Below the pieces are notes generated by a model that worked only from the letters and a program-made list of their open reading frames with translations, had not been told where the DNA came from and did not search any database. A stretch of 50,161 nt of DNA, taken from assembly GCA_002319925.1 (NCBI GenBank), contig DCFP01000072.1, forward strand, positions 3,380-53,540. The letters are read 5' to 3'. The first letter of the stretch is position 1. Every line of letters starts with the position of its first letter. Shown here piece by piece: positions 32,839 through 40,953 of this stretch. The stretch is from Holophagaceae bacterium UBA1801 (GTDB lineage Bacteria; Acidobacteriota; Holophagae; Holophagales; Holophagaceae). The position numbers and the translations under genes are program-made.

Positions 32839-33917
32839 ACCGGCGCTTGGATGTTTGCGGCGTGGGGGTGACCGGAGGATTTGGTCACGGCTGGCACGCA
32901 TTGAATCGGGCGGTCGCTTCGGACGAATCGATGGCTCGGAATGTGGACATAGAACATGCCGGCCGCGTGATTTCGTATCCGGCCTATCTTCCAGATCTGG
33001 ACACGCTGGCGAGCCAATTGGGTGTCAACGGACTGAGGCGCATCGATCGTTTTTCGCGCATGGCGGTGCTGGCTGGGGCCATGGCCCTGGAGGATGCCAA
33101 ACCGATGAACACGCCACGCGAGCGTATCGGCGTCATCATCGCCACGGGATACGGCACCCACGAGTCGATGTTCATGTTCTACGACTCCTGCCACAAGTAT
33201 GGGGAATCCGGCGCCTCGCCCCTGCTGTATTCCAATTCGGGCCATTCAAGCGTGCTGGCGCACGTAACGATCCAACTGAAGCTGGAGGGGCCCGGTAGTG
33301 TGATCTGCCAGCCCGGCGCGGCATTCACCATGGCCATGGTATCGGCGACGCACTGGTTGCATGCGCATCGCGTGGATGCGGTGCTGCTGATAGCCCTTGA
33401 TGAGTGCCATCCCATTCTTCGTTCGGCTTGGCATCAGAGCTTTGGCGATGCTGGACGGGGACCGATCAGTCCGTTCGCCCTTGACCATCACAGCGGGATG
33501 CTGGCTGAAGGCGCGGCGGCCTACGTCCTGACCCGGTCTGGCTCCGCAGAAAGGTCTAGGTACGGCAGCATCGATCATTCGCAATGGCTGAAATCGGGAG
33601 CAGCGCCTGCCATCGGGCCCGGTGAGTTGGCGGTGATTGGCGCCGACGGGATGCTGTGCACGAGCCGGCACTACCGGGAGATGGCGGAAACGCTTGCATG
33701 CGCGGCTTTTTCTCCGGCCTTTGGAAGCATGCCCATTGGCATGGGCCTGAACATGGGAGCTGCCCTGGGATTGTGGAGAGACGGGGCTTCCAACTTGCAT
33801 CCCAGGTATTGGCACCCGAGATTGCGCAAGAGTCCACCTACTTGGCCTCAGGTCGTTCATCTCATCGAATGTACCGGCGAAGGCGACATGGGCCATGTCG
33901 TCCTGTCCCGGAATTAA
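32835..33917 (+). CDS. Degenerate ketosynthase, chain-length-factor-like
   Basis: 360 residues. The ATG overlaps the stop of the complete ketosynthase by four bases. The fold is recognisable: CGVGVTGGFGHGWHALN, RIDRFSRMAVLAGAMALEDA, and the nucleophile elbow VICQPGAAF (C158 at the position of the catalytic Cys). Neither catalytic histidine is found: there is no NAHGTGT stretch, and the GHTLGAAG region reads GLNMGAALG. This matches the role of a KS-beta or chain-length factor that pairs with an active KS-alpha. Classical factors have Gln at the Cys position, so the retained Cys is unusual. Confidence 0.68.
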   Translation: MNRRLDVCGVGVTGGFGHGWHALNRAVASDESMARNVDIEHAGRVISYPAYLPDLDTLASQLGVNGLRRIDRFSRMAVLAGAMALEDAKPMNTPRERIGVIIATGYGTHESMFMFYDSCHKYGESGASPLLYSNSGHSSVLAHVTIQLKLEGPGSVICQPGAAFTMAMVSATHWLHAHRVDAVLLIALDECHPILRSAWHQSFGDAGRGPISPFALDHHSGMLAEGAAAYVLTRSGSAERSRYGSIDHSQWLKSGAAPAIGPGELAVIGADGMLCTSRHYREMAETLACAAFSPAFGSMPIGMGLNMGAALGLWRDGASNLHPRYWHPRLRKSPPTWPQVVHLIECTGEGDMGHVVLSRN

Positions 33918-34234
33918 CTGCAGCGCTGTCCCAAGCTGGATGGTTACCGAGACCACTGCTTAATGCACTAACGATGGAAGCCCATCGGCGTCATCACTTT
34001 CCGGACGAACCCAAGGCTCTGATCGAACCGACCTCGCCCGATCAAGATGGCCCGTGGGACGGCTGGGTCCAAGACCTTCAGTGTTTCATCAAAGTAGTCT
34101 GCGAATGCTGCATACTGCGATGCCATGGCCCACTGATGATGGCGATCAATCGTCTGTGATCCCGTTCCGGAATTTCCCGGATCCCGGTCCATGAATCCTC
34201 GCCGACGGTACACTTGAGCCATTCGGAGCTGAGG
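33918..34234. other. Gap with no confident gene
   Basis: 317 bases between the chain-length-factor-like gene and the QueG-like gene. On the minus strand a frame ending at 33968 gives a fairly protein-like stretch of about 52 codons (start around 34123, containing FADYFDETLKVLD and GRFDQSLGFVRKV), but it has no good ribosome binding site and I do not recognise it. It could be a short gene or a remnant. No terminator hairpin was evident. Confidence 0.35.
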
Positions 34235-34915
34235 ATGCTGGAAGCCTCTGGAATCAAGGTTGTGGCGAAGCGGCTGGGAGCGAAGGCCTGCGGCATCGCC
34301 TCCATCGATCGTTTCGACGGCGCGCCCGAGGGCTTTCATCCGACGGATATCTATTCCGCCTGTCGCTCCGTGGTGGTCTTTCTCAAGGAGATGCCCCCGG
34401 ACATCATCCTGCAGGAGAATCCCATCCCTTATACCCATGCCGCGTACCAGATCTACGGCGAGCTGGACCGCCTGGGCATGGACCTTTGCAGGATTCTGGA
34501 ATCCGAAGGCATGCATGCGGTGCCCGTGCCCACGGACACGCCCTACCTGCACTGGGAACCGGAGCGCAGCCACGGCATGGGCATCCTCTCCCTGCGGCAC
34601 GCCGCGGTGCGCGCGGGTCTGGGTGTGCTGGGGCGCAACAACCTGCTGATCAACGAGCGCTTCGGCAACATGGTCTATATCGGCGCGGTGCTCACCAACG
34701 CGTGGCTCCAGGCGGATCCCATGATCGAGAAGGACGTCTGCCCGCCCAAGTGCCGCATCTGCCTCGACCGCTGCCCCGTGGGCGCCCTCGACGGGACCAC
34801 GGTGAAACAATCCCTATGCCGCAAGCAATCTTTCTTCAAGACCGAACGCGGTTTCGATCTCTACGCCTGCAACCTCTGCCGGAGACTGTGTCCGCTGCGG
34901 CTGGGGCGTGCATGA
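34235..34915 (+). CDS. QueG-like 4Fe-4S protein (epoxyqueuosine reductase-related)
   Basis: About 226 residues from ATG 34235; TTG 34214 is an alternative. The N-terminal part has the QueG-family pattern CGIASIDRFDGAPEGFHP and CRSVVVFLKEMP. The middle carries GMGILSLRHAAVRAGLGVLG, then NNLLINERFGNMVYIGAVLT. The C-terminus holds two ferredoxin-like cysteine sets: CPPKCRICLDRCP (169-180) and CNLCRRLCP. Bona fide QueG is longer and has a HEAT-repeat tail; this lacks it. It probably binds two [4Fe-4S] clusters and perhaps a corrinoid. The substrate is unknown. Confidence 0.7.
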   Translation: MLEASGIKVVAKRLGAKACGIASIDRFDGAPEGFHPTDIYSACRSVVVFLKEMPPDIILQENPIPYTHAAYQIYGELDRLGMDLCRILESEGMHAVPVPTDTPYLHWEPERSHGMGILSLRHAAVRAGLGVLGRNNLLINERFGNMVYIGAVLTNAWLQADPMIEKDVCPPKCRICLDRCPVGALDGTTVKQSLCRKQSFFKTERGFDLYACNLCRRLCPLRLGRA

Positions 34916-35415
34916 TCGCGATCCGCGCCATCCAGGAGAACGACGCGGAGTGTTTCCTGCGCCTGTGCAAGATCCTGGATGGAGAAACCGCCTTCATGAT
35001 GCTGGAGCCGGGCGAGCGCCAGACCACGGTGCAGGAGCAGCGGGAGCGCATCGAACGCATCCTGTCCCAGGACAACCAGATCATCTTCGTGGCCGAAGAG
35101 GACAACCATCTGGTGGGCTACGTGGCGGCCTTCGGCGGCAGCTACCAGCGGAACCGGCACTGCGCCTACCTCGTGGCTGGCATCCTGCGGTCCCATGCGG
35201 GACAGGGGCTGGGCACGCGATTGTTCCAGGAAGTGGACGCGTGGGCGCAACGCCAAGGCCTGCGCCGCCTGGAGCTGACCGTCATGACCCACAACCTGGC
35301 TGGCTTAGCCCTCTATCGCAAGATGGGCTTCGAGGTGGAAGGAGTAAAGCGGAATTCCCTCATGGTCGGAAACGAGCCCGTGGACGAGTTCTACATGGGC
35401 AAGCTGCTGGAGTGA
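34912..35415 (+). CDS. GNAT acetyltransferase
   Basis: 167 residues. ATG 34912 overlaps the previous stop by four bases, so the two are co-translated. The GNAT core is clear: FVAEEDNHLVGYVAAFGG, VAGILRSHAGQGLGTRLFQE (acetyl-CoA loop, xxGxGxG/R-like) and LELTVMTHNLAGLALYRKMGF. It resembles small-molecule or ribosomal N-acetyltransferases. The coupling to the QueG-like gene suggests a shared job, but none is known to me. Confidence 0.8.
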   Translation: MIAIRAIQENDAECFLRLCKILDGETAFMMLEPGERQTTVQEQRERIERILSQDNQIIFVAEEDNHLVGYVAAFGGSYQRNRHCAYLVAGILRSHAGQGLGTRLFQEVDAWAQRQGLRRLELTVMTHNLAGLALYRKMGFEVEGVKRNSLMVGNEPVDEFYMGKLLE

Positions 35416-35436
35416 GGTCCGGCTCCGCTTCCATGC

Positions 35437-35442
35437 CATAAT
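35437..35442 (+). promoter_or_regulatory. Candidate -10 box before the antiporter leader
   Basis: CATAAT lies about 14 bases before the putative riboswitch, so a transcript would start close to its 5' end. The matching -35 is weak. Direct GTTC repeats at 35444-35455 follow. Positional inference only. Confidence 0.25.
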
Positions 35443-35455
35443 GTTCGTTCGTTCG

Positions 35456-35525
35456 TTGGGTGCGATGCCAGCCGCATCGCAGGCATGGGACAGGGTCGGG
35501 CCGCCCTTCCGCTTCCTGGGGACTC
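35456..35525 (+). ncRNA. Probable nhaA-I (Li+) riboswitch in the antiporter leader
   Basis: A compact structured leader ends directly at the antiporter start codon. It holds an exact 8-bp hairpin (TGCGATGC 35461-35468, loop CAGCC, GCATCGCA 35474-35481), preceded by GGG and followed by GGCATGGGACAGGGTC and a GGGCC/GCCC stretch. This arrangement, GGGTGCGATGCC...GCATCGCAGGCATGGGACAGGG, matches my memory of the nhaA-I motif, reported to sense lithium and to control cation/proton antiporters. The GGGGA ribosome binding site lies at its 3' end, which suits control of translation initiation. The identification is from memory, not a covariance search. Confidence 0.65.
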
Positions 35526-35526
35526 C

Positions 35527-36774
35527 ATGCCATTCGCCATGATGACGGCCGATCCGGTTTCGGGCACGCTCCTGCTCCTGGCCGCACTCTGGCTGGCGGC
35601 AAAGGTCGGCGGTGAGCTGGCCTTGCGTCTGCACTTGCCTGCAGTTGCGGGAGAGCTGGGCGCGGGCATCGTGCTTGCCATTCTGCACGGGCGATTCTCA
35701 ACAATCCCGGATATCGCGGCCTCTTCCGAGGCAGGGCTGCTGGCCAGTCTGGGTGTCGTCATTCTCATGTTCGCCGTGGGCCTGGAGAGCACGGTGCCAC
35801 AGATGCTGAAGACCGGCCTGGCCTCGCTGCGAGTGGCCGTGATTGGTGTCCTCGTGCCGCTGGCGCTGGGAATGACGGGCGCGTGGCTCGTGCTCCCGGC
35901 CGGCACCAACGCGGTGGTGGATCTCTTCATCGGCGCGTGCCTGTGCGCCACCTCCATCGGGATCTCAGCCCAGGTGCTGCGGGAGAAGGGAGCCGCGAGA
36001 GGGGCGGAGGGTCGTGTCATCGTCGGCGCCGCCGTCATCGACGATGTGCTGGGGCTTCTGGTGCTCGTGGGCGTGTCCAGCCTCGTGACCGTCGCTGGTA
36101 GCGGTACCGGCCTGCCCTGGGGCAGTCTTGCGAGAACCCTTGGCCTCGCAGTGGGCTTCCTGGCTTTGGCTCTGACCCTGGGGCGGCTCGTGACGCCGCA
36201 TCTCTTCCGCCTGGCGAACCGGTTCCGCAGCGAACAGATTTTGCTGCCCACGGGCCTCGGCTTCGCGTTCCTCCTGGCCTGGCTGGGACACGTGGCGGGC
36301 CTCGCGCCCATCGTCGGCGCCTACGCCGCGGGCCTCATTCTGGAGCCCGCCCACATCCGCGTGCTGGAAGAGCGGGAACTCCATTCCCTCGAGGAGCTCG
36401 TGCACCCGCTGGTGGTCACCTTCGCGCCCCTCTTCTTCGTGCTCATGGGCGCGCGGGTGGATCCCGCCACGCTGCTGGATGCGCGGACCCTGGCGCTGGC
36501 GCTGGTTCTCGCAGGCCTTGGCACCTTCGGGAAATTCGTGGCGGGCTTCACCGCCGGGAAAGGCTTGCGCTCCGCCGTGGTGGGCTGGGGCATGGTGCCC
36601 CGGGGCGAAGTGGGATTGATCTTCGTGGCTGCTGGCAGTTCCCTGCTGCTGGCGGGACGGCCACTGATGGAGTCCTGGGTGCAGGCGGGCGTCGTGGGGG
36701 CGCTGCTGCTCACGACAGTAATCGGGCCGGTGGGATTGGGTTGGGCATTGAAGCGGACAACGCGTGAGTCATGA
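35527..36774 (+). CDS. Cation/proton antiporter (CPA2, Kef/NapA type)
   Basis: 415 residues with about twelve hydrophobic helices. ATG 35527 follows GGGGACTCC; a longer frame at 35485 would run through the structured leader. The transport core VGAAVIDDVLGLLVLVG carries the paired aspartates (D172, D173) of electrogenic CPA2 antiporters; LPAVAGELGAGIVLA and VGLESTVPQMLK are also family marks. No TrkA-N or other nucleotide-binding tail is present. It exchanges Na+/Li+ or K+ for H+ at the inner membrane. The upstream element suggests that Li+ or Na+ controls it. Confidence 0.85.
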   Translation: MPFAMMTADPVSGTLLLLAALWLAAKVGGELALRLHLPAVAGELGAGIVLAILHGRFSTIPDIAASSEAGLLASLGVVILMFAVGLESTVPQMLKTGLASLRVAVIGVLVPLALGMTGAWLVLPAGTNAVVDLFIGACLCATSIGISAQVLREKGAARGAEGRVIVGAAVIDDVLGLLVLVGVSSLVTVAGSGTGLPWGSLARTLGLAVGFLALALTLGRLVTPHLFRLANRFRSEQILLPTGLGFAFLLAWLGHVAGLAPIVGAYAAGLILEPAHIRVLEERELHSLEELVHPLVVTFAPLFFVLMGARVDPATLLDARTLALALVLAGLGTFGKFVAGFTAGKGLRSAVVGWGMVPRGEVGLIFVAAGSSLLLAGRPLMESWVQAGVVGALLLTTVIGPVGLGWALKRTTRES

Positions 36775-36789
36775 CTCCAGGCGGCAGGT

Positions 36790-37479
36790 CTATGCGATGG
36801 CTTTTCGTAGGGCCGCCCGCGCCAACAATCGCGTGGAATCCAGCGTGGGCAGCGGCGAGTTGGCGTCGTTCATGATCAGCGGGATTTCCGTGCAGCCCAG
36901 CACGACGGCATCGCAGCCCTTCGCCTTCAGGCGTCCGATGACGCGCTGGAAGGTGGCGATGGCCTCGGGCTTGAAGACGCTGCACACTAGCTCGTCCATG
37001 ATGATGCGGTTGATTTCGTTCCGCTCATCCTCATCCGGGCGCAAGTACGTGAGACCGCGCGCGGTGAGCTTTTCCGGATAGACCTCGCTCTCCACGAGCC
37101 ACTTCGTGCCGGTGAGACCGATGCGCTTGAAGCCGCGCTCGACAGCGTGCGCGGCCACGACCTCGGCGATGTGCAGCCAGGGCAAGGGCGAGCGCGCTTC
37201 CACGAAGGGCAGGGCCTGGTGGATGGTGTTGTCGGGGCAGATTAGGAACTCCGCACCCGCCTTGGCGAGTTTGTGCGCGGAGGACAGCATCAGCTCACCC
37301 ACGCCGGGCCAGTCGTCGCGCTCGATGCAGGCCACGTAATCCGCGAGGGAGTGGGTGTGCAACGAGACTTCGGGATGGCCATGGGTACCCAGGAATTCAG
37401 AGCCTTCCACGCAGATGGTCCTGTAGCAGAGGGCTGCTCCCTCGGCGGAACAGGCGACGATGCCGATGTGCTGGGCCAT
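36790..37479 (-). CDS. Aspartate/glutamate racemase family protein
   Basis: 229 residues; the minus-strand start has GAAGGAGC upstream. The two catalytic cysteines sit in CPDNTIHQAL (C81) and VVLGCTEIPLIM (C196), as in cofactor-independent amino acid racemases. Substrate specificity within the family (aspartate, hydantoin, other) cannot be told. It is the last gene of the trmH-lnt-maf-GNAT operon and ends 15 bases from the convergent antiporter gene. Confidence 0.82.
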   Translation of the reverse strand: MAQHIGIVACSAEGAALCYRTICVEGSEFLGTHGHPEVSLHTHSLADYVACIERDDWPGVGELMLSSAHKLAKAGAEFLICPDNTIHQALPFVEARSPLPWLHIAEVVAAHAVERGFKRIGLTGTKWLVESEVYPEKLTARGLTYLRPDEDERNEINRIIMDELVCSVFKPEAIATFQRVIGRLKAKGCDAVVLGCTEIPLIMNDANSPLPTLDSTRLLARAALRKAIA

Positions 37480-37491
37480 GCGTTCGCTCCT

Positions 37492-38064
37492 TCAAGGATG
37501 ACGCGCCATCCACTCACGCTCGAGCAGGGCGAAGATGACATCGTCGGCCCAGGCTCCCTTGAACCAATAGCTCTCCACCAGGTGTGCTTCTTGCCGCAGG
37601 CCGCACCGGGCCAGGAGGGCCATGGAGGCCTGGTTCCGGGGATCCACGGAGCCGAACGCGCGATGGACTTTCAATTGGTTGAACAGATGACCGAGCAAAG
37701 CCCGAAGGGCTTCCGAAGCCAGTCCGCGGCCCTGGAAGGAGGGCATCAAGGTGATGCCGATCTCCGCCTGGCGGGGGTCCCCAGCGGTGAGATGGACGCC
37801 GCAGTCGCCGATCAATAGCGCGGGTTCCCGCAGGGCGATGCCCAGTTGGAACCACTTGCCGGGTGCAGGCTCAGCCTTCTGCAGGGAATCGATGAAAGCT
37901 AGGATTTCATCCGCCGATGCTGGCGCCCAGCCCTGGTAGCGGCTTACGTCAGGATGGGAGCGGTACTCGAACATGACCGCAGCATCGGAGGGCACGAGGC
38001 GCCGGAGCACCAGCCGATCCGTTTCGATCCTGGTGAATCCCGATAACGTTTCCTGGCTCTCCAT
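37492..38064 (-). CDS. GNAT acetyltransferase (RimJ/RimL type)
   Basis: 190 residues. ATG 38064 has GAGGGAGG upstream and is preferred to 38118, which would lie inside maf. Family marks: IETDRLVLRRLVPSDAAVMF, AEIGITLMPSFQGRGLASEA, and VDPRNQASMALLARCGLRQE. It probably acetylates a protein N-terminus or small amine. It lies eight bases behind maf and 12 bases before the racemase gene, within one operon. Confidence 0.83.
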   Translation of the reverse strand: MESQETLSGFTRIETDRLVLRRLVPSDAAVMFEYRSHPDVSRYQGWAPASADEILAFIDSLQKAEPAPGKWFQLGIALREPALLIGDCGVHLTAGDPRQAEIGITLMPSFQGRGLASEALRALLGHLFNQLKVHRAFGSVDPRNQASMALLARCGLRQEAHLVESYWFKGAWADDVIFALLEREWMARHP

Positions 38065-38072
38065 GGCCTCCC

Positions 38073-38684
38073 TCACGGGATCTGCAGCCATTCCCTCAGT
38101 AGCCCCAATTTCCTGCAAAGCTCGCTGAAACGCTCCACTGGGAAGCCCATGACGGTGGCGAAGCTGCCCTCGATGCGTTCAATGAAAAGGGCGGCGACAC
38201 CCTGGGCGGCGTAGGAACCGGCCTTGTCCATGGGCTCGCCGGTGGAGACGTACCACCGAGCCTGGGCTTCGGTCATGGGGCGCAGGAAAACCTCGGCGGT
38301 GTCTACGATGCTGTGGACATCGCCATCCTTGCGCAGGCAGAGACCCGTGTGCACTTCGTGGTTGCGGCCCTGGATGAGTCCCAGCATGCGCACGGCGTCG
38401 TTGGTGTCGGTGGGCTTGCCCAGCACGTGATGATCCACGGCCACGATGGTGTCCGCGGCGATGACCCAGCGACCCGGATTCACGAGGGCAACGATCTCGG
38501 CCTTGGCCCGGGCCAGGCGCTCCACCATGACCACGGGGTCCTCGCTGGCTAAGGGCGTCTCATCGACTTCGGGCTTCCAGACTTCGTAGGGAATCTGCAG
38601 CGCCTCCATCCACTGCCTTCGGCGGGGCGAACCCGAGGCCAGGATGGGGGGCGGGAAATGGAGGGTGATATCGCCGGTGCTCAT
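38073..38684 (-). CDS. maf: Maf-family nucleoside triphosphate pyrophosphatase
   Basis: 203 residues. Characteristic motifs are ILASGSPRRRQWME at the N-terminus, ADTIVAVDHHVLGKP in the centre and GEPMDKAGSYAAQGVAALFI near the end. Maf proteins hydrolyse dTTP, UTP or modified nucleotides to monophosphates and have been linked to cell-division arrest. The start AGGAAGAC-ACC-ATG overlaps the lnt stop by four bases. Confidence 0.9.
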   Translation of the reverse strand: MSTGDITLHFPPPILASGSPRRRQWMEALQIPYEVWKPEVDETPLASEDPVVMVERLARAKAEIVALVNPGRWVIAADTIVAVDHHVLGKPTDTNDAVRMLGLIQGRNHEVHTGLCLRKDGDVHSIVDTAEVFLRPMTEAQARWYVSTGEPMDKAGSYAAQGVAALFIERIEGSFATVMGFPVERFSELCRKLGLLREWLQIP

Positions 38685-40186
38685 GGTGTCTTCCTACGCC
38701 ATGCTACCAGCAGGGTGCCCATGCCCAGGAAACCCAGCATCGCGGGCAGCAGCCAGGTTGCACGGGCGGGCGTCTTCACGGACCGCCAGGTGAGCGTGAA
38801 GGCGTATGAATCCTCGGTCATGGGACTGCCCCACAGCACCCAGCGCCCATCTTCGCGGAAGATGCCGGACTTGCCCGTGAGGGTGGCGCGCAGCAGCGGC
38901 AATCCCGATTCCACGGCGCGGAGCCGGATCTGGGCTCCGTGCAGATCCGTGGCGATGCTGCGCTCGAACCAGCCGTCGTTGGTGTGGTTGGTGAGGAGCT
39001 CGCCGCCGGCGATGGCCAAGCCATCCTGCACACGTCGAGTATCGAGGGCCTCGCTGCAGATGATGGGATGAACCTTCAGTTCCCCCTGAGGCGTATTGAA
39101 CGTGAAGCTGCTGCGCTCCGTGAGCTCGCCGGCTTCCTGGGAGATGAAGCCCAGCTTCTCGTCCAGCCATTTGCGCACTGGCTCCGGGCCCGGCATGCGC
39201 TCACCGAAGGCCATGGGATGGCGCTTGGCCTGGGTGAAGCTGGGACGACCGTCAGCCTCGCCGCGCACGAGGTTCATTAAGCCGCCTTCGGTGCCGAAGA
39301 GCCACGCGATGTCGCGACGCTGGGCTTCTTCTCGCAACCTTGGATTGGGGCCGCGGTCATCGCGGCCTAGGATGGCGCTTTCGGGCCACAGCAACAACGT
39401 CGCCGTACCGGGACGTGGCAATTCGCGATTCTTCAGTTCCATGTCGGAACGGGCCCACATCTCCTCTTCCATGCCGGGCCTGCGTTCGCCGGGCTCGAAG
39501 TTGGGCTGGATCATCACCACGTCGAGGGTGCGTTCAGGCCCGCGCGGCAGCAAGTACCATGCGCCATTCAGCACCAGGAACAGCGCCACCAGGCTGCAGG
39601 GCACCAACGCGGCGCGAAGGGGGCGCTCCTGGGCGAGCCATGCGCCCGCAAGGGCACCGCAGCCCCAGAAGAGCGCGGAGCCGCCCGCGGAAGTCAGGAA
39701 CGCCGCGCTGCGGGCCAGCCAGGGAACGGCGCCCAGGGGCGCGCCCCAACTCCAGATGTACACATGGAAGCCGTAGACCTCCCACAGCACGATGCCGAAG
39801 GCCGCTGCCAGTGCGGCTCCCCACGCACCGCAGCGGCGGTGGATCCGGCGCGTGAACCAGGTCACGGCCAGGAAACCGAGGGCTTCCCAGGCATAGAAAA
39901 GGCAGGAGCCCAGCAACGCGAGCCAAAGGGGAAGCCCGCCTTTGATGGCGATGACCTGGGGCACCCAATGGAAGATGCCGATGATGCCCAGCAGGAAGGA
40001 GAGGAACAGCCAGCCCAAGGAACGACCGCGGAACGTGGCTTCGAACACCAGCGCCGGAAAGAGAAAGGCGAGGATCGGCTCGTGGTAGCCGTAACCCGAC
40101 GCAGCCGGGAAACGGAAGATCAATGCGAAGATGCCCGCCAATACGAGGGTCCCAAGGAGCTTGATCCCCCAGCTCTGGCGGATCAA
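38681..40186 (-). CDS. lnt: Apolipoprotein N-acyltransferase
   Basis: 501 residues with a TTG start: CCGGAGGTCCCG lies just before it, and it overlaps the trmH stop as TTGA. Six to eight hydrophobic helices fill the first 215 residues; a nitrilase-type domain follows. The catalytic triad is E269 (LLLWPES), K321 (QAKRHPMAFGE) and C377 (HPIICSEA), with the typical TNHTNDGWF after it and a last helix at the C-terminus. It N-acylates the lipid-modified cysteine of lipoproteins at the inner membrane, a Gram-negative trait. Confidence 0.9.
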   Translation of the reverse strand: MIRQSWGIKLLGTLVLAGIFALIFRFPAASGYGYHEPILAFLFPALVFEATFRGRSLGWLFLSFLLGIIGIFHWVPQVIAIKGGLPLWLALLGSCLFYAWEALGFLAVTWFTRRIHRRCGAWGAALAAAFGIVLWEVYGFHVYIWSWGAPLGAVPWLARSAAFLTSAGGSALFWGCGALAGAWLAQERPLRAALVPCSLVALFLVLNGAWYLLPRGPERTLDVVMIQPNFEPGERRPGMEEEMWARSDMELKNRELPRPGTATLLLWPESAILGRDDRGPNPRLREEAQRRDIAWLFGTEGGLMNLVRGEADGRPSFTQAKRHPMAFGERMPGPEPVRKWLDEKLGFISQEAGELTERSSFTFNTPQGELKVHPIICSEALDTRRVQDGLAIAGGELLTNHTNDGWFERSIATDLHGAQIRLRAVESGLPLLRATLTGKSGIFREDGRWVLWGSPMTEDSYAFTLTWRSVKTPARATWLLPAMLGFLGMGTLLVAWRRKTP

Positions 40187-40953
40187 CGGGACCTCCGGGC
40201 CACCTCGTAGCAAGCGATCCCCGCGGCCACCGCGGCGTTGAGGCTTTCCATGCCCAGGATGGGAATGGCCAGGAACTTCACCGCGGAGGGCAGCGCGGCG
40301 TCCTTCCAGCCGTGGCCTTCGTTGCCCACGAGGATGCGCACGGGCTCCGTGAGATCGGCCTTGTCCAGGCGCAGGGCCTTCTTGTCGCCGTGGAGGGCGA
40401 ACCACTTGCCTTCATCGGGAACGAGGTGTTCGTAGCGTCGGATGGGCAGCAGGAAGGCCGCGCCCATGGTGCCCCGCAGGGCTTTGGGACTGAAGGGATC
40501 GGCGCAGCCGGGGCCGAGGATGGCCTCCTGAAAACCAAAAGCAGCGGCGCTTCTCAGGATGGCCCCGAGGTTGCCGGGATCCTGGATGCCCCAGGGCAGG
40601 ATCACACGGGAAGTCAGGGGTGTTGTGGGTTCAGGCCCCAGCTCCATGAGCAGGGCGTGGTCCGGCGGGCTGCCCGCGGAGGCAAGATCGCGCATGAGGG
40701 ATTCCCCCAGCACCAGTGTTTCCGGGGCTCGCAGTTTCTCGAGGAGGTGCGGTTTCGCGCCCTCCAGCCGCAGCCAGGTGACCGGTCGGAACCGCTCGCC
40801 CGCGAAGGTCTTGGCGGATTCGACCCAGGCCTCGATGAGCTTGTCGCCCAGCAGGAGCGTGTGAGTCCGTTTCAGGCCTGTGGGCGACAGGAGATCCTTC
40901 AGGGCCTTGAATCGGGGGTTCGCTTTGCTTGTGATCGTGAGCGCGCTGTCCAT
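40183..40953 (-). CDS. TrmH/SpoU-family RNA 2'-O-methyltransferase
   Basis: 256 residues. ATG 40953 is preferred to an upstream in-frame start at 41046, though the ribosome binding site is weak. The knotted SPOUT motifs are all there: DPGNLGAILRSAAAFGF (1), RILVGNEGHGW (2) and IPILGMESLNAAVAAGIACYE (3). The N-terminal part has an RNA-binding-like NPRFKALKDLLSPTG. It methylates ribose in tRNA or rRNA using SAM. It is the first gene of the five-gene operon; the exact target base is unknown. Confidence 0.86.
   Translation of the reverse strand: MDSALTITSKANPRFKALKDLLSPTGLKRTHTLLLGDKLIEAWVESAKTFAGERFRPVTWLRLEGAKPHLLEKLRAPETLVLGESLMRDLASAGSPPDHALLMELGPEPTTPLTSRVILPWGIQDPGNLGAILRSAAAFGFQEAILGPGCADPFSPKALRGTMGAAFLLPIRRYEHLVPDEGKWFALHGDKKALRLDKADLTEPVRILVGNEGHGWKDAALPSAVKFLAIPILGMESLNAAVAAGIACYEVARRSR

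Noticed and set aside
38065..38118. Upstream start at 38118 for the GNAT gene
   Set aside because: It would overlap the end of maf by about 45 bases; ATG 38064 has a clear GAGGGAGG site.
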